From the NCBI GenBank assembly GCA_963829835.1, contig CAWHKC010000003.1:124001-188000 (forward strand): 64,000 nt of DNA, given 5' to 3'. The notes under the pieces are model-generated. The model was not told the origin of the DNA, made no database searches, and worked only from the letters and a program-made list of their open reading frames with translations. Within the stretch, counting starts at the first letter, position 1, and each line of letters opens with the position of its first letter. This DNA comes from Berkiella sp963829835 (GTDB taxonomy: Bacteria; Pseudomonadota; Gammaproteobacteria; Berkiellales; Berkiellaceae). Positions 1 through 8,286 of this stretch are shown piece by piece. The position numbers were made by a program, and so were the translations under genes.

Positions 1-1
1 A

Positions 2-862
2 TTTTCTATTCTTGATGATGTGGGACCAGGAGAAGCGATACTCATAGAAAGCAACGGACAAATTCATCGTCAACAATGCGCTGATAAATTTCAACTAAGT
101 CCATGTTTATTTGAGTTTGTTTATTTTGCAAGACCAGATTCTATCATCGACAAGATTTCAGTGTATAAAGTGCGTATGAATATTGGTCGTAAATTAGCTG
201 AAAAAATTAGACGTGAATGGGTTACTGATGATATCGATGTCGTTATTCCTATTCCCGAAACAAGTCGTAATGCCGCTATTCCTCTTGCAAACAGTTTAGG
301 GATTGAATATCGAGAAGGTTTTGTAAAAAATCGTTACATTGGACGAACCTTCATAATGCCTGGACAAGTCATACGTAAAAAATCGGTTAATCAAAAACTA
401 AGTGTTAATGAACTAGAATTTAAAAATAAGAATGTTCTGCTTGTCGATGATTCTATTGTGAGGGGAACAACGTCAAATCAAATCATACAGATGGCAAGAA
501 AAGCAGGAGCGCGAAAGGTTTATTTTGCCTCTGCAGCTCCTCCTATTCGATATCCCAACATTTATGGTATTGATATGCCAAGTACAGATGAATTAATTGC
601 TCATCACCGTACCGTTGAAGAAATAAGAGAACAAATTGGAGCTGATGGATTAATATATTTAGATCTAGAGGATTTGATATCTGTATCCAGGGAAGGCAAT
701 AAACTTATTGAAAAATTTGAAAGCTCAGTTTTTGATGGCGTTTATTTGACAGGGAATGAGTCACTTTATCTAACCAAGGTGGCAAAAACGCGAAATGATG
801 ATGCGAAATCAAGTGAAAACCAGGTAGTCGACGAATGTCAGATTGGTTTACATAATCATTAG
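2..862 (+). CDS. purF: Amidophosphoribosyltransferase (PurF), 3' part
   Basis: This is the C-terminal part of glutamine phosphoribosylpyrophosphate amidotransferase, which makes 5-phosphoribosylamine in the first committed step of purine synthesis in the cytoplasm. The reading frame is already open at base 2, so the N-terminal Ntn glutaminase domain lies outside the window. Visible landmarks are PCLFEFVYFARPDS, VIPIPETSR, the conserved block KNRYIGRTFIMPGQ and the PRPP-binding loop VLLVDDSIVRGTTS, followed by the YGIDMP segment. All of these match the family in order. The tail (RNDDAKSSENQ) also resembles enterobacterial PurF. The next gene starts 22 bases downstream on the same strand, so co-transcription is possible. 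Identification is secure; only the length is unknown. Confidence 0.96.
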   Translation, partial: FSILDDVGPGEAILIESNGQIHRQQCADKFQLSPCLFEFVYFARPDSIIDKISVYKVRMNIGRKLAEKIRREWVTDDIDVVIPIPETSRNAAIPLANSLGIEYREGFVKNRYIGRTFIMPGQVIRKKSVNQKLSVNELEFKNKNVLLVDDSIVRGTTSNQIIQMARKAGARKVYFASAAPPIRYPNIYGIDMPSTDELIAHHRTVEEIREQIGADGLIYLDLEDLISVSREGNKLIEKFESSVFDGVYLTGNESLYLTKVAKTRNDDAKSSENQVVDECQIGLHNH

Positions 863-884
863 AAATTCCCTAGGAGAAAGTTAA

Positions 885-3800
885 GTGACGCTACAAAAAA
901 CACTTTATTTTGATATTGTTGGTTTGTCTACCACTAGTTCACCTAAATCCGATAAAGTTCTTGAATTTAAGATTGATGGCATTACTTGTACAAGTTGTAC
1001 AGGGCTAATTGAAGCTGGCTTGAAATCCTATGTAAAAGAAATTACTGTCAATGTTGTTACTAAACAAGCGCGGATGGTTGTTGAGAATGACACTGACCCT
1101 CTCACGATAATCAGCGCTATTAGCAATATCGATGATAAATTTAAAGCGACTAGAATAGTTCCTCAAGGTTTGGTTGGAACTAATAGTCATTTGTCAGTTA
1201 CTGAAAAAGAATATATTGATAGAATAGCAAATGTACAAATGATTGAAAAGGCTTTACAGGCCGAAAAATATGTCAAAGAAGTGAGTATTAATGCTCTTAC
1301 AAAGAGAGCTCGTATTGTTGTCGATAGTAATACGGATCCTCAAACAATTGTTCGGGCGATAAGTGAAGTTGATAAGAAATTCCTCGCTTTTTGGCTTTCC
1401 CCCAAAACAGAAAAAACATTTTATTTTTCCATAGAAGGGATGACTTCAAATCAGGATGCATCACAGATAAGTACTGCGTTGAATGCACAAAAAGAAAATG
1501 TTAAATCTTGTGAGGTCAACTATTCAACAAATACAGCGACAATCACTACTTTTGCTCCCGATGATATAGAAAAAATAACCGAAATTGCTAATCGTTTTCA
1601 AAGTGAAATTGCCAAATCGATAACAACGCACTCTATAGTTGTTAAACGCTTTTTACCTCGCATTAATGATGAAAGAAATATAAACAAAGCTTCCCAATAT
1701 TATAACAGAGCTCTTACTAATGGGCTTGTAGCCGTCCCCCTAATTTTATTAAGTGGATTTATACCATTACCACTAACAATTGCTGGACAATTAATTGGAT
1801 TATTTATCGGCGGTGTTACCTTTGGTGTGATGTGGAAAACGGGCAAGGAATTTTATAGCGATGCTTGGAGCCAGTTAATAAAACATGGTTTTCGTGGTTC
1901 CAATATGAATACGCTTATCGCTTTAGGTACGGGAAGTGCTTTTGTTTTTTCTATGCTAATTGTAATAGCGCCTGCGTTATTTCCCATAGCTGTTCTTCAA
2001 TATCATTTTCTAGCAATTAATATGATTTTGGGGATTATTAATTTAGGTAGAGGGATCAGAGCAAACGCAGAAGAGCAAACAAAAAGTAAAGTACAAAAAT
2101 TGGCTCAGGTTTATGTGAATTTACAACCGCAAACAGGTAGAAGATTAGAGTTAGCATTTAAAGATAAAATTCTTAACAATGAAAACCTTGATGATGATAT
2201 TAAGGAATATATTAAGGAAATTCCATATACCGATATCAAGGAAGGCGATATTATACAGGTGCATAAAGGTAAACGCTTTCCCGTTGAAGGTATTATCTTG
2301 AGTGAATGTGGGACTGTCGTGGATCAGGAAACTTTCACAGGAGAGTCAAAACACTGTGCAATGGCCAAGGGGCAGGAAGTTTATAGTGGCAGTTTAAATC
2401 TTAAAAACTCTGTTTTTATTCGATCAACAGTAGCCGGATCTAAAGGCAATTTAACGCGATTGATTGCAGATGTTGATAAATCTAGTGCCTCAAAGCCATC
2501 CATTTCGAAACTTGTAGATAGGCTTGCTGTCGTTTTTGCTCCTACTATTTTAATCATATCTTTAATCACGGCTATATCATGGTTTTTTCTTGGTCCCGTT
2601 CCAGTTTTACCATTAATGTTCAAAAATGCCATGAATGTACTACTATTTGCCTGTCCTTGTGCCTTGGGTCTGGCAACACCGATTTCTATAGCCATTGCTA
2701 TGTTTAAATTGTTCCATAAGAAAATCTTGGTTCATGATGCCTTGATTTTAGAATCCGCAGCAAAAGCGGATACAGTTGTTTTTGATAAGACTGGTACGTT
2801 GACTAAGCCTGTTGTTAGTGATGTTTATATTGGTCGAAACGACAGAAAATGGACTCGAGCGGAAATTACACAATATATTGCCAGTCTTGAAAAGGGATTT
2901 GATCATCCTATTGCAAAATCTTTTGTAACTGAGAATTCAACTCAGGAACTACTTCCTTGTATTAATGCAAAAAAAGACGAGCAAGGCGTATCAGGAAAAG
3001 TTAATAACGTAGAAGTCTTAGTCGGAAATTTATCTCATTTAGAAACAGCAAAAATTGAAGTCCCAGAGGTGTTTAAGATTCACGAAAGCCAATTCGCTGA
3101 TAAGGGAATGACATCTGTTTATGTTGCTATGGACAAAAAATGTGTAGCTGTCATTGGGTTAAAGCACGAAATAAGACCAGATGCTAAGAAAACGATAGAA
3201 GATTTACAAGCTAGAAACATTGATGTGATTATGCTAACAGGTGATAAAAGGGAGCCTGCAAAAGCGGTTGCTAAAGAATTGGGTATCCTGAAGGTCAATT
3301 GGGAACATGATTCTAAAATGAAAAAAGAATTTATATTAAGTTTAAAAAAGAAAAACCGCGTTGTTATCATGGTAGGCGATGGCGTTAATGATGCAGAAGC
3401 GCTGGTAGTAGCAGATGTTGGGATTGCTGTTGGCTCTTGGACTCACGCCTCTTCTGTTGCTAAGGTTGCTACTCAGAACCTTAATTTTGTTCCGATGCTC
3501 ATTATTGCTAAAGAAGCGATGAAAAATATTCATCAAAACCTTTGTTGGACGGCTTTTTATAATTTACTTGGTCTTATAGCTGCCACAGGACTTTTATATC
3601 CCATGTTTGGATTTGTGCTTAATCCAATCATTGCAGGTATGAGTATGGCATTGTCTTCAATTTTTGTGGTCGTGAATTCAACGAGATTGAGTTATAAAGT
3701 TGATTATGAAGTAGGTGTTTATGAAAATACCATTGTATTACCTAATACGCTGTATCAGAAAATCAAACAACTCTTTTCTTTTGGTGGTTTAATTCAATCA

Positions 3801-4058
3801 TTTAAAAGTGCCATTATGTTTAATCCTCAAGATACAGAAATACATAATGTTGATACACCTCTTAGCCCAATGAATGTGGCTGCAAATAAACCTAGTGCAG
3901 TACTAATGACAAGAAGGTCATTAACACCTCCTTCTTCACCTCAGAAGAAACCTGCTCCTAGTATTGCTAGTGCACCTTTTTTATTAGAGGATGAAGTCCA
4001 ATATAAGTCCGAACCTATAGCTTCATCTGCATTTCAGACAAGGCTTTCTTCAATGTAA
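885..4058 (+). CDS. P1B-type heavy-metal (copper-like) transporting ATPase
   Basis: A P-type ATPase predicted to export a soft metal, most likely Cu(I), across the inner membrane. The GTG start at 885 follows AGGAGAAAG at a good distance. There are three N-terminal HMA-like domains. The first keeps a metal site (GITCTSC, about residues 31-37); the second and third have lost the cysteines (the third has GMTSNQDAS). Core motifs are in order: TGES actuator loop, FACPCALGLATP (C590/C592), DKTGTLT with phospho-acceptor D634, the HP motif in FDHPIAKS, MLTGDK and GDGVNDAE. The CPC motif places it in the P1B group. At 1057 residues it is longer than usual. After the last membrane helices comes a tail of roughly 120 residues rich in Pro and Ser (LTPPSSPQKK), not typical of CopA. 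Two small exported proteins follow, one His-rich. Metal specificity is inferred. Confidence 0.9.
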   Translation: MTLQKTLYFDIVGLSTTSSPKSDKVLEFKIDGITCTSCTGLIEAGLKSYVKEITVNVVTKQARMVVENDTDPLTIISAISNIDDKFKATRIVPQGLVGTNSHLSVTEKEYIDRIANVQMIEKALQAEKYVKEVSINALTKRARIVVDSNTDPQTIVRAISEVDKKFLAFWLSPKTEKTFYFSIEGMTSNQDASQISTALNAQKENVKSCEVNYSTNTATITTFAPDDIEKITEIANRFQSEIAKSITTHSIVVKRFLPRINDERNINKASQYYNRALTNGLVAVPLILLSGFIPLPLTIAGQLIGLFIGGVTFGVMWKTGKEFYSDAWSQLIKHGFRGSNMNTLIALGTGSAFVFSMLIVIAPALFPIAVLQYHFLAINMILGIINLGRGIRANAEEQTKSKVQKLAQVYVNLQPQTGRRLELAFKDKILNNENLDDDIKEYIKEIPYTDIKEGDIIQVHKGKRFPVEGIILSECGTVVDQETFTGESKHCAMAKGQEVYSGSLNLKNSVFIRSTVAGSKGNLTRLIADVDKSSASKPSISKLVDRLAVVFAPTILIISLITAISWFFLGPVPVLPLMFKNAMNVLLFACPCALGLATPISIAIAMFKLFHKKILVHDALILESAAKADTVVFDKTGTLTKPVVSDVYIGRNDRKWTRAEITQYIASLEKGFDHPIAKSFVTENSTQELLPCINAKKDEQGVSGKVNNVEVLVGNLSHLETAKIEVPEVFKIHESQFADKGMTSVYVAMDKKCVAVIGLKHEIRPDAKKTIEDLQARNIDVIMLTGDKREPAKAVAKELGILKVNWEHDSKMKKEFILSLKKKNRVVIMVGDGVNDAEALVVADVGIAVGSWTHASSVAKVATQNLNFVPMLIIAKEAMKNIHQNLCWTAFYNLLGLIAATGLLYPMFGFVLNPIIAGMSMALSSIFVVVNSTRLSYKVDYEVGVYENTIVLPNTLYQKIKQLFSFGGLIQSFKSAIMFNPQDTEIHNVDTPLSPMNVAANKPSAVLMTRRSLTPPSSPQKKPAPSIASAPFLLEDEVQYKSEPIASSAFQTRLSSM

Positions 4059-4172
4059 ACGTCATCGGGGATGATCCTCGAGCTTAAAAGAAAATACTTT
4101 GCTAGAATGCTTATTAGGTATTTGTGTTTTTGTAGGGTAACTGTTTTTTTTTCTAGATCATTGGAGGATGAC

Positions 4173-4709
4173 ATGCGTAATTTGTTAATAAACTCACTAT
4201 TAATAGTGGGATCATTAGGGATTTCTATGAATTCCCATGCGACATCAGATAATGCAGCTAAAGACAAGTTAGAACAAGCACAAAAGATGAAAGAGGATGC
4301 AGCAGCTGCCGCCGAGAAGAAGAAAGAGGATGCAGCAGCAGCAGCCCAGAAGAAGAAAGAAGAAGCCGCAGCAGCAGCCCAGAAGAAGAAAGATGAAGCT
4401 GCAGCTGAACAGAAGAAGAAAGATGAAGCAGCGCAGCAGAAGAAGAAAGATGAAGAAGCCGCTGCAGATAAGAAGAAAAAAGATGAGGAAGCCGCAGCAG
4501 ATAAAAAGAAAGAAGAGGCTAGTGCTAAAGATAAATCAGCTAAAGAAGCACCTAAGCACAAGCATAAGCATAAACATCATCATCACAAACATCATAAACA
4601 TCATAAACACCACCATCAAAATGAAGGTCAAGTGCGAGAAGCTCCTCCACGAAACCCCAATGATAATAGTGGTAAAAAGATGGAAATGGATGAATATAGC
4701 TCACATTAA
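4173..4709 (+). CDS. Exported Lys/Ala-repeat protein with a His-rich C-terminus
   Basis: A 178-residue protein of unknown function. The ATG at 4173 is preferred because it follows GGAGG and opens a clear signal peptide (MRNLLINSLLIVGSLGISMNSHA, cleavage probably after SHA); an upstream in-frame start would spoil this. The mature part has an acidic/basic Ala-Lys repeat of about 80 residues (units such as EDAAAAAEKKK and DEAAAEQKKK) resembling the helical stalk of TolA. It then switches abruptly to a cluster of about 18 His interleaved with Lys (roughly residues 126-148). Such a block would bind transition metals. The gene lies just after a metal-transporting ATPase, so a periplasmic metal buffering role is a reasonable inference. 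The repeats are low complexity, so homology searches would be unreliable. A strong hairpin terminator follows at 4740. Confidence 0.75.
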   Translation: MRNLLINSLLIVGSLGISMNSHATSDNAAKDKLEQAQKMKEDAAAAAEKKKEDAAAAAQKKKEEAAAAAQKKKDEAAAEQKKKDEAAQQKKKDEEAAADKKKKDEEAAADKKKEEASAKDKSAKEAPKHKHKHKHHHHKHHKHHKHHHQNEGQVREAPPRNPNDNSGKKMEMDEYSSH

Positions 4710-4739
4710 TAGTTATTCTCATGTAATTACGCAGATCCT

Positions 4740-4775
4740 GGTAAAACCCTTAAACGGGTTTTACCATTTTTTTTT
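4740..4775 (+). terminator. Rho-independent terminator after the His-rich gene
   Basis: A perfect 10-bp stem, GGTAAAACCC (4740-4749) with GGGTTTTACC (4756-4765), has a six-base loop and is followed by A and nine T residues (4767-4775). This is a textbook intrinsic terminator. It ends only 12 bases before the ATG of the next gene, with that gene's AAGGAGG site squeezed between, so the downstream gene would need read-through or is attenuated here. Confidence 0.88.
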
Positions 4776-4787
4776 CAAGGAGGAAAA

Positions 4788-5030
4788 ATGCATAAGCCAA
4801 CTTTGTTAAAATCAGTATTAATGACCGGATTCTTAGTTGTATCTGCTCAAGGTTTTGCAGATACCCATGATCAACAACATACTCAAGATTATACGTCATC
4901 ATCACCGTTTGAAAACAATAATACCTCACCAGAGCCACAACATACTTCAACCCATACGACGGGTTCTACGTATAATTCAAATACGAATCATGGTGGAAAC
5001 AGCGATGATGTTCCTGAGGATATGGATTAG
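4788..5030 (+). CDS. Small exported Ser/Thr/Asn/His-rich protein
   Basis: An 80-residue protein, not recognised as a known family. It starts 5 bases after AAGGAGG, a strong ribosome binding site. Residues 1-24 form a signal peptide (hydrophobic core VLMTGFLVVSAQGFA, cleavage probably after GFA). The mature 55 or so residues are hydrophilic, low in complexity and free of Cys: many His, Thr, Ser, Asn and Gln, ending in an acidic stretch (DDVPEDMD). It resembles its upstream neighbour only in being exported and His-containing. The neighbour's terminator sits directly before its ribosome binding site, so transcription may depend on read-through. A short palindromic repeat follows at 5051. Confidence 0.7.
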   Translation: MHKPTLLKSVLMTGFLVVSAQGFADTHDQQHTQDYTSSSPFENNNTSPEPQHTSTHTTGSTYNSNTNHGGNSDDVPEDMD

Positions 5031-5050
5031 ATAGAGTTATCTTTTAAGTC

Positions 5051-5126
5051 GTAGGGTGGGCAAAGCTTTTAGCGTGCCCACGCTTGATTCAGAAATGGTG
5101 GGCACACTTCGTTTTGCCCACCCTAC
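5051..5126. repeat. Imperfect palindromic intergenic repeat
   Basis: The outer arms GTAGGGTGGGCAAAGC (5051-5066) and CGTTTTGCCCACCCTAC (5110-5126) are near-perfect complements. A second inner pair, GCGTGCCCAC (5072-5081) with GTGGGCACAC (5098-5107), nests inside, so the whole 76 bases can fold as one hairpin. It lies between two convergent genes. It looks like a REP/MITE-type dispersed element, but only one copy is in this window. Confidence 0.7.
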
Positions 5127-5148
5127 ATCAAAAACTTCCCCTTTTTCG

Positions 5149-6477
5149 CTAGCTGAGCAAATTCGAATAATCACTCTCAATCTTATTCATGCTCAGTTGA
5201 TTGAGGAAGTTAGCAAAACACATCCATGCGGTTATTGCATTTAAATCTTTGATTTGGGGAGGGAGATATTTAGGAAGAATGATAATACCTTCTTCAACCA
5301 ATTGATGAATATCTCTTATATCTTCAAGATTAGTCTTACCACAAAAAAGTAAAGGGATGCGATCGAGTTTTCCTTTACGAACGGCTAATTGAATGAAATT
5401 ATAAACACTGATAAACCCTTTTGCATAAGCCAAATCTTTGGTGAAGGGGCCACCATTAGGAATGCTTCCTCGAAAGACACGACTTGCTAATGTGTAGCAA
5501 GTATCCTCGTCATAACCTTCTAAACGGAAAAATTCAAAAATATCTAAAAAAGTTCCTCCGTCTTCAGCTAATTCAACAGCTCGGATACGATTAGCAATCC
5601 TTTTTAATCTTGCAGGATATGAAATTAAACTTAATACTTCCATTAATATGGCAAGACCTTCTTGAGTAATAGTGGACGAAGGTGGTCCTTTGCTTAGGAA
5701 AGTACAAATAGGCTGTCTTTTACCATTTAAGGTCGTGCCAATATGGACCAGCCCCTCATGAATTTCCAAGATCTTTAAATCACGTTCGTTAAATTTTGCA
5801 TCACTGCGAATTTTAATATAGTCAGCGCCTGCTGCTGCATCTGCAATAATACCATCACTTACAATCACACGGACTTGCTTTTGCGGATCAGAGAAATGTT
5901 GATTAAGAGCATTTTGTAATATTTCAATAGCAGTTGCTGAGTCAATGGTCCTTGGATCATCGTCAAGAAGTCGGCTTTTATCAATATGGCTTAAAGAATC
6001 TGCCATTAAAACGCCTAATTGCGCAAGTGTTGGATCCCCAACGTGAAACACATCTTTTGCTGAGCCATATAATTCCTGAGATAGATATGAAAATTCAAGC
6101 GTTCCGCGCCGCTCTAGCATATGCAAAACACGAAGATATTCTCCACACATTCGGCGCATGATTTGACCAACAGGATTATATTGTCCTAATTCTTTTGTGA
6201 CGGCACGTTCAATAAGGTGAAATAATTGCCTTTGTTTAGGCCAATCAAGATTGAATGTTTGGCGATAATAGTCAGCTGTGACCTCAGGCTGTTCTTTAAA
6301 TTTTTTGGCAAAAAATCTTTCTTTGATTTTAGAATCCCATTTTATGGCATCTAAAATACGTATCGGTGCTTGTGCGTTTACAATCGCATCAGATAAAGTT
6401 TTAATATTTTTTTGATAATCATTTAACTGGAGCACAGTTTCTTGAGCGTTTGATGTTACGCCATTTTTTTTGGTCAT
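5149..6477 (-). CDS. DUF1704 / QEGLA-motif putative metallopeptidase
   Basis: A 442-residue cytoplasmic protein of the family annotated as flavohemoglobin expression-modulating QEGLA motif protein (DUF1704). The two hallmark motifs are present: HEGLVH at residues 240-245 (HExxxH) and TQEGLA at 271-276, where Glu273 would be the third metal ligand. From family knowledge, the eukaryotic relatives (MATCAP-type tubulin tyrosine carboxypeptidases) use this HExxxH-plus-Glu arrangement, so a zinc peptidase activity is plausible; the bacterial substrate is unknown. The protein has no signal peptide or membrane segment and is of normal family length. It converges on the small exported gene, and the palindrome at 5051 separates them. 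Family assignment is firm; function is inferred. Confidence 0.85.
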   Translation of the reverse strand: MTKKNGVTSNAQETVLQLNDYQKNIKTLSDAIVNAQAPIRILDAIKWDSKIKERFFAKKFKEQPEVTADYYRQTFNLDWPKQRQLFHLIERAVTKELGQYNPVGQIMRRMCGEYLRVLHMLERRGTLEFSYLSQELYGSAKDVFHVGDPTLAQLGVLMADSLSHIDKSRLLDDDPRTIDSATAIEILQNALNQHFSDPQKQVRVIVSDGIIADAAAGADYIKIRSDAKFNERDLKILEIHEGLVHIGTTLNGKRQPICTFLSKGPPSSTITQEGLAILMEVLSLISYPARLKRIANRIRAVELAEDGGTFLDIFEFFRLEGYDEDTCYTLASRVFRGSIPNGGPFTKDLAYAKGFISVYNFIQLAVRKGKLDRIPLLFCGKTNLEDIRDIHQLVEEGIIILPKYLPPQIKDLNAITAWMCFANFLNQLSMNKIESDYSNLLS

Positions 6478-6669
6478 GACCGGCTCACTTTTACATACTT
6501 TATTAATTTGCTAAATAATCAGCGTGTTATAACAATTATAGTCACAAATTCACCTTAAACACTTGAGATAGAGCGACAGGTCCTATAAAGTTCCTCTACA
6601 AACTAGAAATGACGCCCCAACGAGTTTAATAGTATTAGCTAACTGAATCAATATCCAGGATTGTGGACC

Positions 6670-7473
6670 ATGCCAGAAGTCTTAAGCGCTTATTCCATCA
6701 AATTAGTAAATTCATTTTTGTTGACGATTTTTTTTATCGTGATATATGGCCTTACTCAATTTGTACTGAATAAAAAAATTACAGCGCAAAAGCGCTTTAA
6801 TCAAATTAATATTCGCTTACGTTATTTGTTTATAACCATTTTTATGATTTTTTTCATAAAGATATGGGTAGATGGATTTATTCAAATATTGGCTTTCATC
6901 GGATTTTTGTCAGCTGCTATCACCATTACCCAAAAAGACAATCTAATGAATTTAATAGGGTGGTTAATTATTAATTGGCGAGGGCTATTTCACGAACAAG
7001 ATTATATCAAAATAGCCAATAATGCTGGTTTTGTTAAATCAATTGGACTTCTCTATTTCACCCTGTTAGAAGCAAACCCTGATTTTCCCAGCAACACAAC
7101 CGGGAGGATTATTAAAATCCCTAATGGCTTGGTTGCCAGAAATCCCGTCTTTAATTTTTCAAATGAAAAATTTATTGAATCAACAGTCAATTTTATCTTT
7201 AAACCGATGGGTAAATTTGATGTGGTTGAATCATTGTTCTTAACCTTAAAAGCAGAGATGAATCATTATATTCAACAACACTTCTCATTAAACGATAAAA
7301 CATATGACCCTAAATATTTTATAAAACTTCGTCAGGAAAAACCAGCAGGGTATGAGATGGTGTTTATGTTTTACAGTAAATATCAGGATAAAACGGATTT
7401 ATTGTTTAGAATCAATAAAATGGTTGTGGATTTTTCAAGGGAAAATCCGGAACTTGTTTTGGCTTTTGATTAA
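6670..7473 (+). CDS. MscS-like mechanosensitive channel family protein
   Basis: A 267-residue inner-membrane protein. The ATG at 6670 is chosen because CCAGGA sits about 10 bases upstream; a TTG at 6661 would add three residues but directly abuts that site. Three hydrophobic segments (about residues 10-30, 48-65 and 67-85) are followed by an MscS beta-domain pattern: the amphipathic segment FIGFLSAAITITQKDNLMNL, then WRGLFHEQDYIKI and GRIIKIPNGLVARNPVFNFS. The Gly/Ala spacing of the pore helix is less regular than in E. coli MscS. The C-terminal domain is short. It probably opens under membrane tension and releases solutes. A hairpin follows the stop codon. The fold assignment is good; conductance and gating are unknown. 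Confidence 0.8.
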   Translation: MPEVLSAYSIKLVNSFLLTIFFIVIYGLTQFVLNKKITAQKRFNQINIRLRYLFITIFMIFFIKIWVDGFIQILAFIGFLSAAITITQKDNLMNLIGWLIINWRGLFHEQDYIKIANNAGFVKSIGLLYFTLLEANPDFPSNTTGRIIKIPNGLVARNPVFNFSNEKFIESTVNFIFKPMGKFDVVESLFLTLKAEMNHYIQQHFSLNDKTYDPKYFIKLRQEKPAGYEMVFMFYSKYQDKTDLLFRINKMVVDFSRENPELVLAFD

Positions 7474-7480
7474 TTTTCTT

Positions 7481-7513
7481 CCTACGTACCGCGAACATGT
7501 CGCGGCACGTAGG
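7481..7513. repeat. Intergenic hairpin (CCTACG...CGTAGG)
   Basis: CCTACGTACCGCGA (7481-7494) pairs with TCGCGGCACGTAGG (7500-7513) with one A/C mismatch, leaving a five-base loop. No T-run follows on the plus strand. It sits between convergent genes and may act as a terminator or processing signal. Its ends match those of the hairpin at 8244. Confidence 0.6.
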
Positions 7514-7517
7514 CAGC

Positions 7518-7766
7518 CTAGTACGCTATAGGGTTGTGATAATAAGGCTGATTAATCCCACCATGTACAAAATCATAGGGATAGTACGAATACATTCTAT
7601 AGCTAAAATTCGGATCGGTGGCCCATCCTTCACTTGGCATAGCATCAAAAGGCTTTTTAGCGCTTACCTGAGTGTATGGGCTGGCACTCATTGAAGACTT
7701 TTCGTTAGGGCACCCTAACATGAAAAGACTGCACAAAATGACCGTGAGTGTAAGGACAGATTTCAT
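7518..7766 (-). CDS. Small lipoprotein
   Basis: An 82-residue predicted lipoprotein of unknown function. The start at 7766 gives a compact lipoprotein signal, MKSVLTLTVILCSLFMLGC, with lipobox FMLGC and lipidated Cys19; a longer reading frame begins 26 codons upstream but would bury the signal. An AGG about 12 bases upstream could serve as ribosome binding site. The mature part is short and rich in aromatic residues and Pro (YRMYSYYPYDF, QPYYHNP), with no recognised domain. The +2 residue is Pro, which gives no clear Lol-avoidance signal, so outer membrane location is the default inference. It is transcribed toward the MscS-like gene. Confidence 0.7.
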   Translation of the reverse strand: MKSVLTLTVILCSLFMLGCPNEKSSMSASPYTQVSAKKPFDAMPSEGWATDPNFSYRMYSYYPYDFVHGGINQPYYHNPIAY

Positions 7767-7893
7767 TGTTAAACCTATAAATGCTAGGCACAATGACAAA
7801 ACATAGACAATTTTGTAAGATTTATGGATTTTTATTACATACAACCTTACATGGCATGATTAAAATTGTTTTTTGTAATCTCAGGAGCCACTG

Positions 7894-8232
7894 ATGCATT
7901 TTTATTTAACGAATTTTCAACCAGCAGATCCAAAACCCTTTCGTCGAATAACACGATCAATGTCAAAAAAGGCTGCTGATGAAACGGCTAGAACAAATCG
8001 AGAACTCAAAATATTCGAAGATTTAGATAAAATAAAGAAAGAATATGTTGATTGTACACATGTTGAACCTGAAGACGTAATGAGAGAACCGAAACTAAGG
8101 TCCCTTTGTTTTAGTAGAGCCAACAAAAAAATGGAAAAGACATATGTTGTTTCTCCTAACATGCTAATACCACATGAGAGCTCAGTTCGTATTGTGGATG
8201 AATTAAAAGCTCAAGAACGCAAGAAGATATAA
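7894..8232 (+). CDS. Unknown 112-residue soluble protein
   Basis: Not recognised. The ATG at 7894 follows AGGAG with suitable spacing, which supports a real gene. The protein is hydrophilic and basic (RRITRSMSKK near residues 17-26), has a likely charged helix at about 36-48 (RELKIFEDLDKIKKEY) and contains two Cys (residues 53 and 71). There is no signal peptide or membrane segment. It is alone between a minus-strand lipoprotein gene and convergent folD, with a hairpin (8244) after it. A nearly complete minus-strand frame overlaps its 5' half but lacks a start signal. Confidence 0.6.
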   Translation: MHFYLTNFQPADPKPFRRITRSMSKKAADETARTNRELKIFEDLDKIKKEYVDCTHVEPEDVMREPKLRSLCFSRANKKMEKTYVVSPNMLIPHESSVRIVDELKAQERKKI

Positions 8233-8243
8233 AATAACATGAC

Positions 8244-8269
8244 CCTACGACGCATCGATGCATCGTAGG
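8244..8269. repeat. Intergenic hairpin between convergent genes
   Basis: CCTACGA (8244-8250) and TCGTAGG (8263-8269) flank the self-complementary core GCATCGATGC. The element lies 11 bases after one gene and 17 bases before the folD stop codon, so it could terminate both. It shares CCTACG/CGTAGG ends with the hairpin at 7481. Confidence 0.6.
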
Positions 8270-8286
8270 ACAGGCTGAGGTGAGTA

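Noticed and set aside
4290..4520. Repeated short units that might suggest a CRISPR or tandem repeat array
   Set aside because: The units are codon-level repeats (GCAGCA, AAGAAG) inside a coding sequence with no spacers; no CRISPR array was seen in the window.
4034..4561. Long minus-strand reading frame rich in Ser, Ala and Phe
   Set aside because: It is the antisense of the Ala/Lys codon repeat in the exported protein; the composition is an artefact of the repeat and no ribosome binding site fits.
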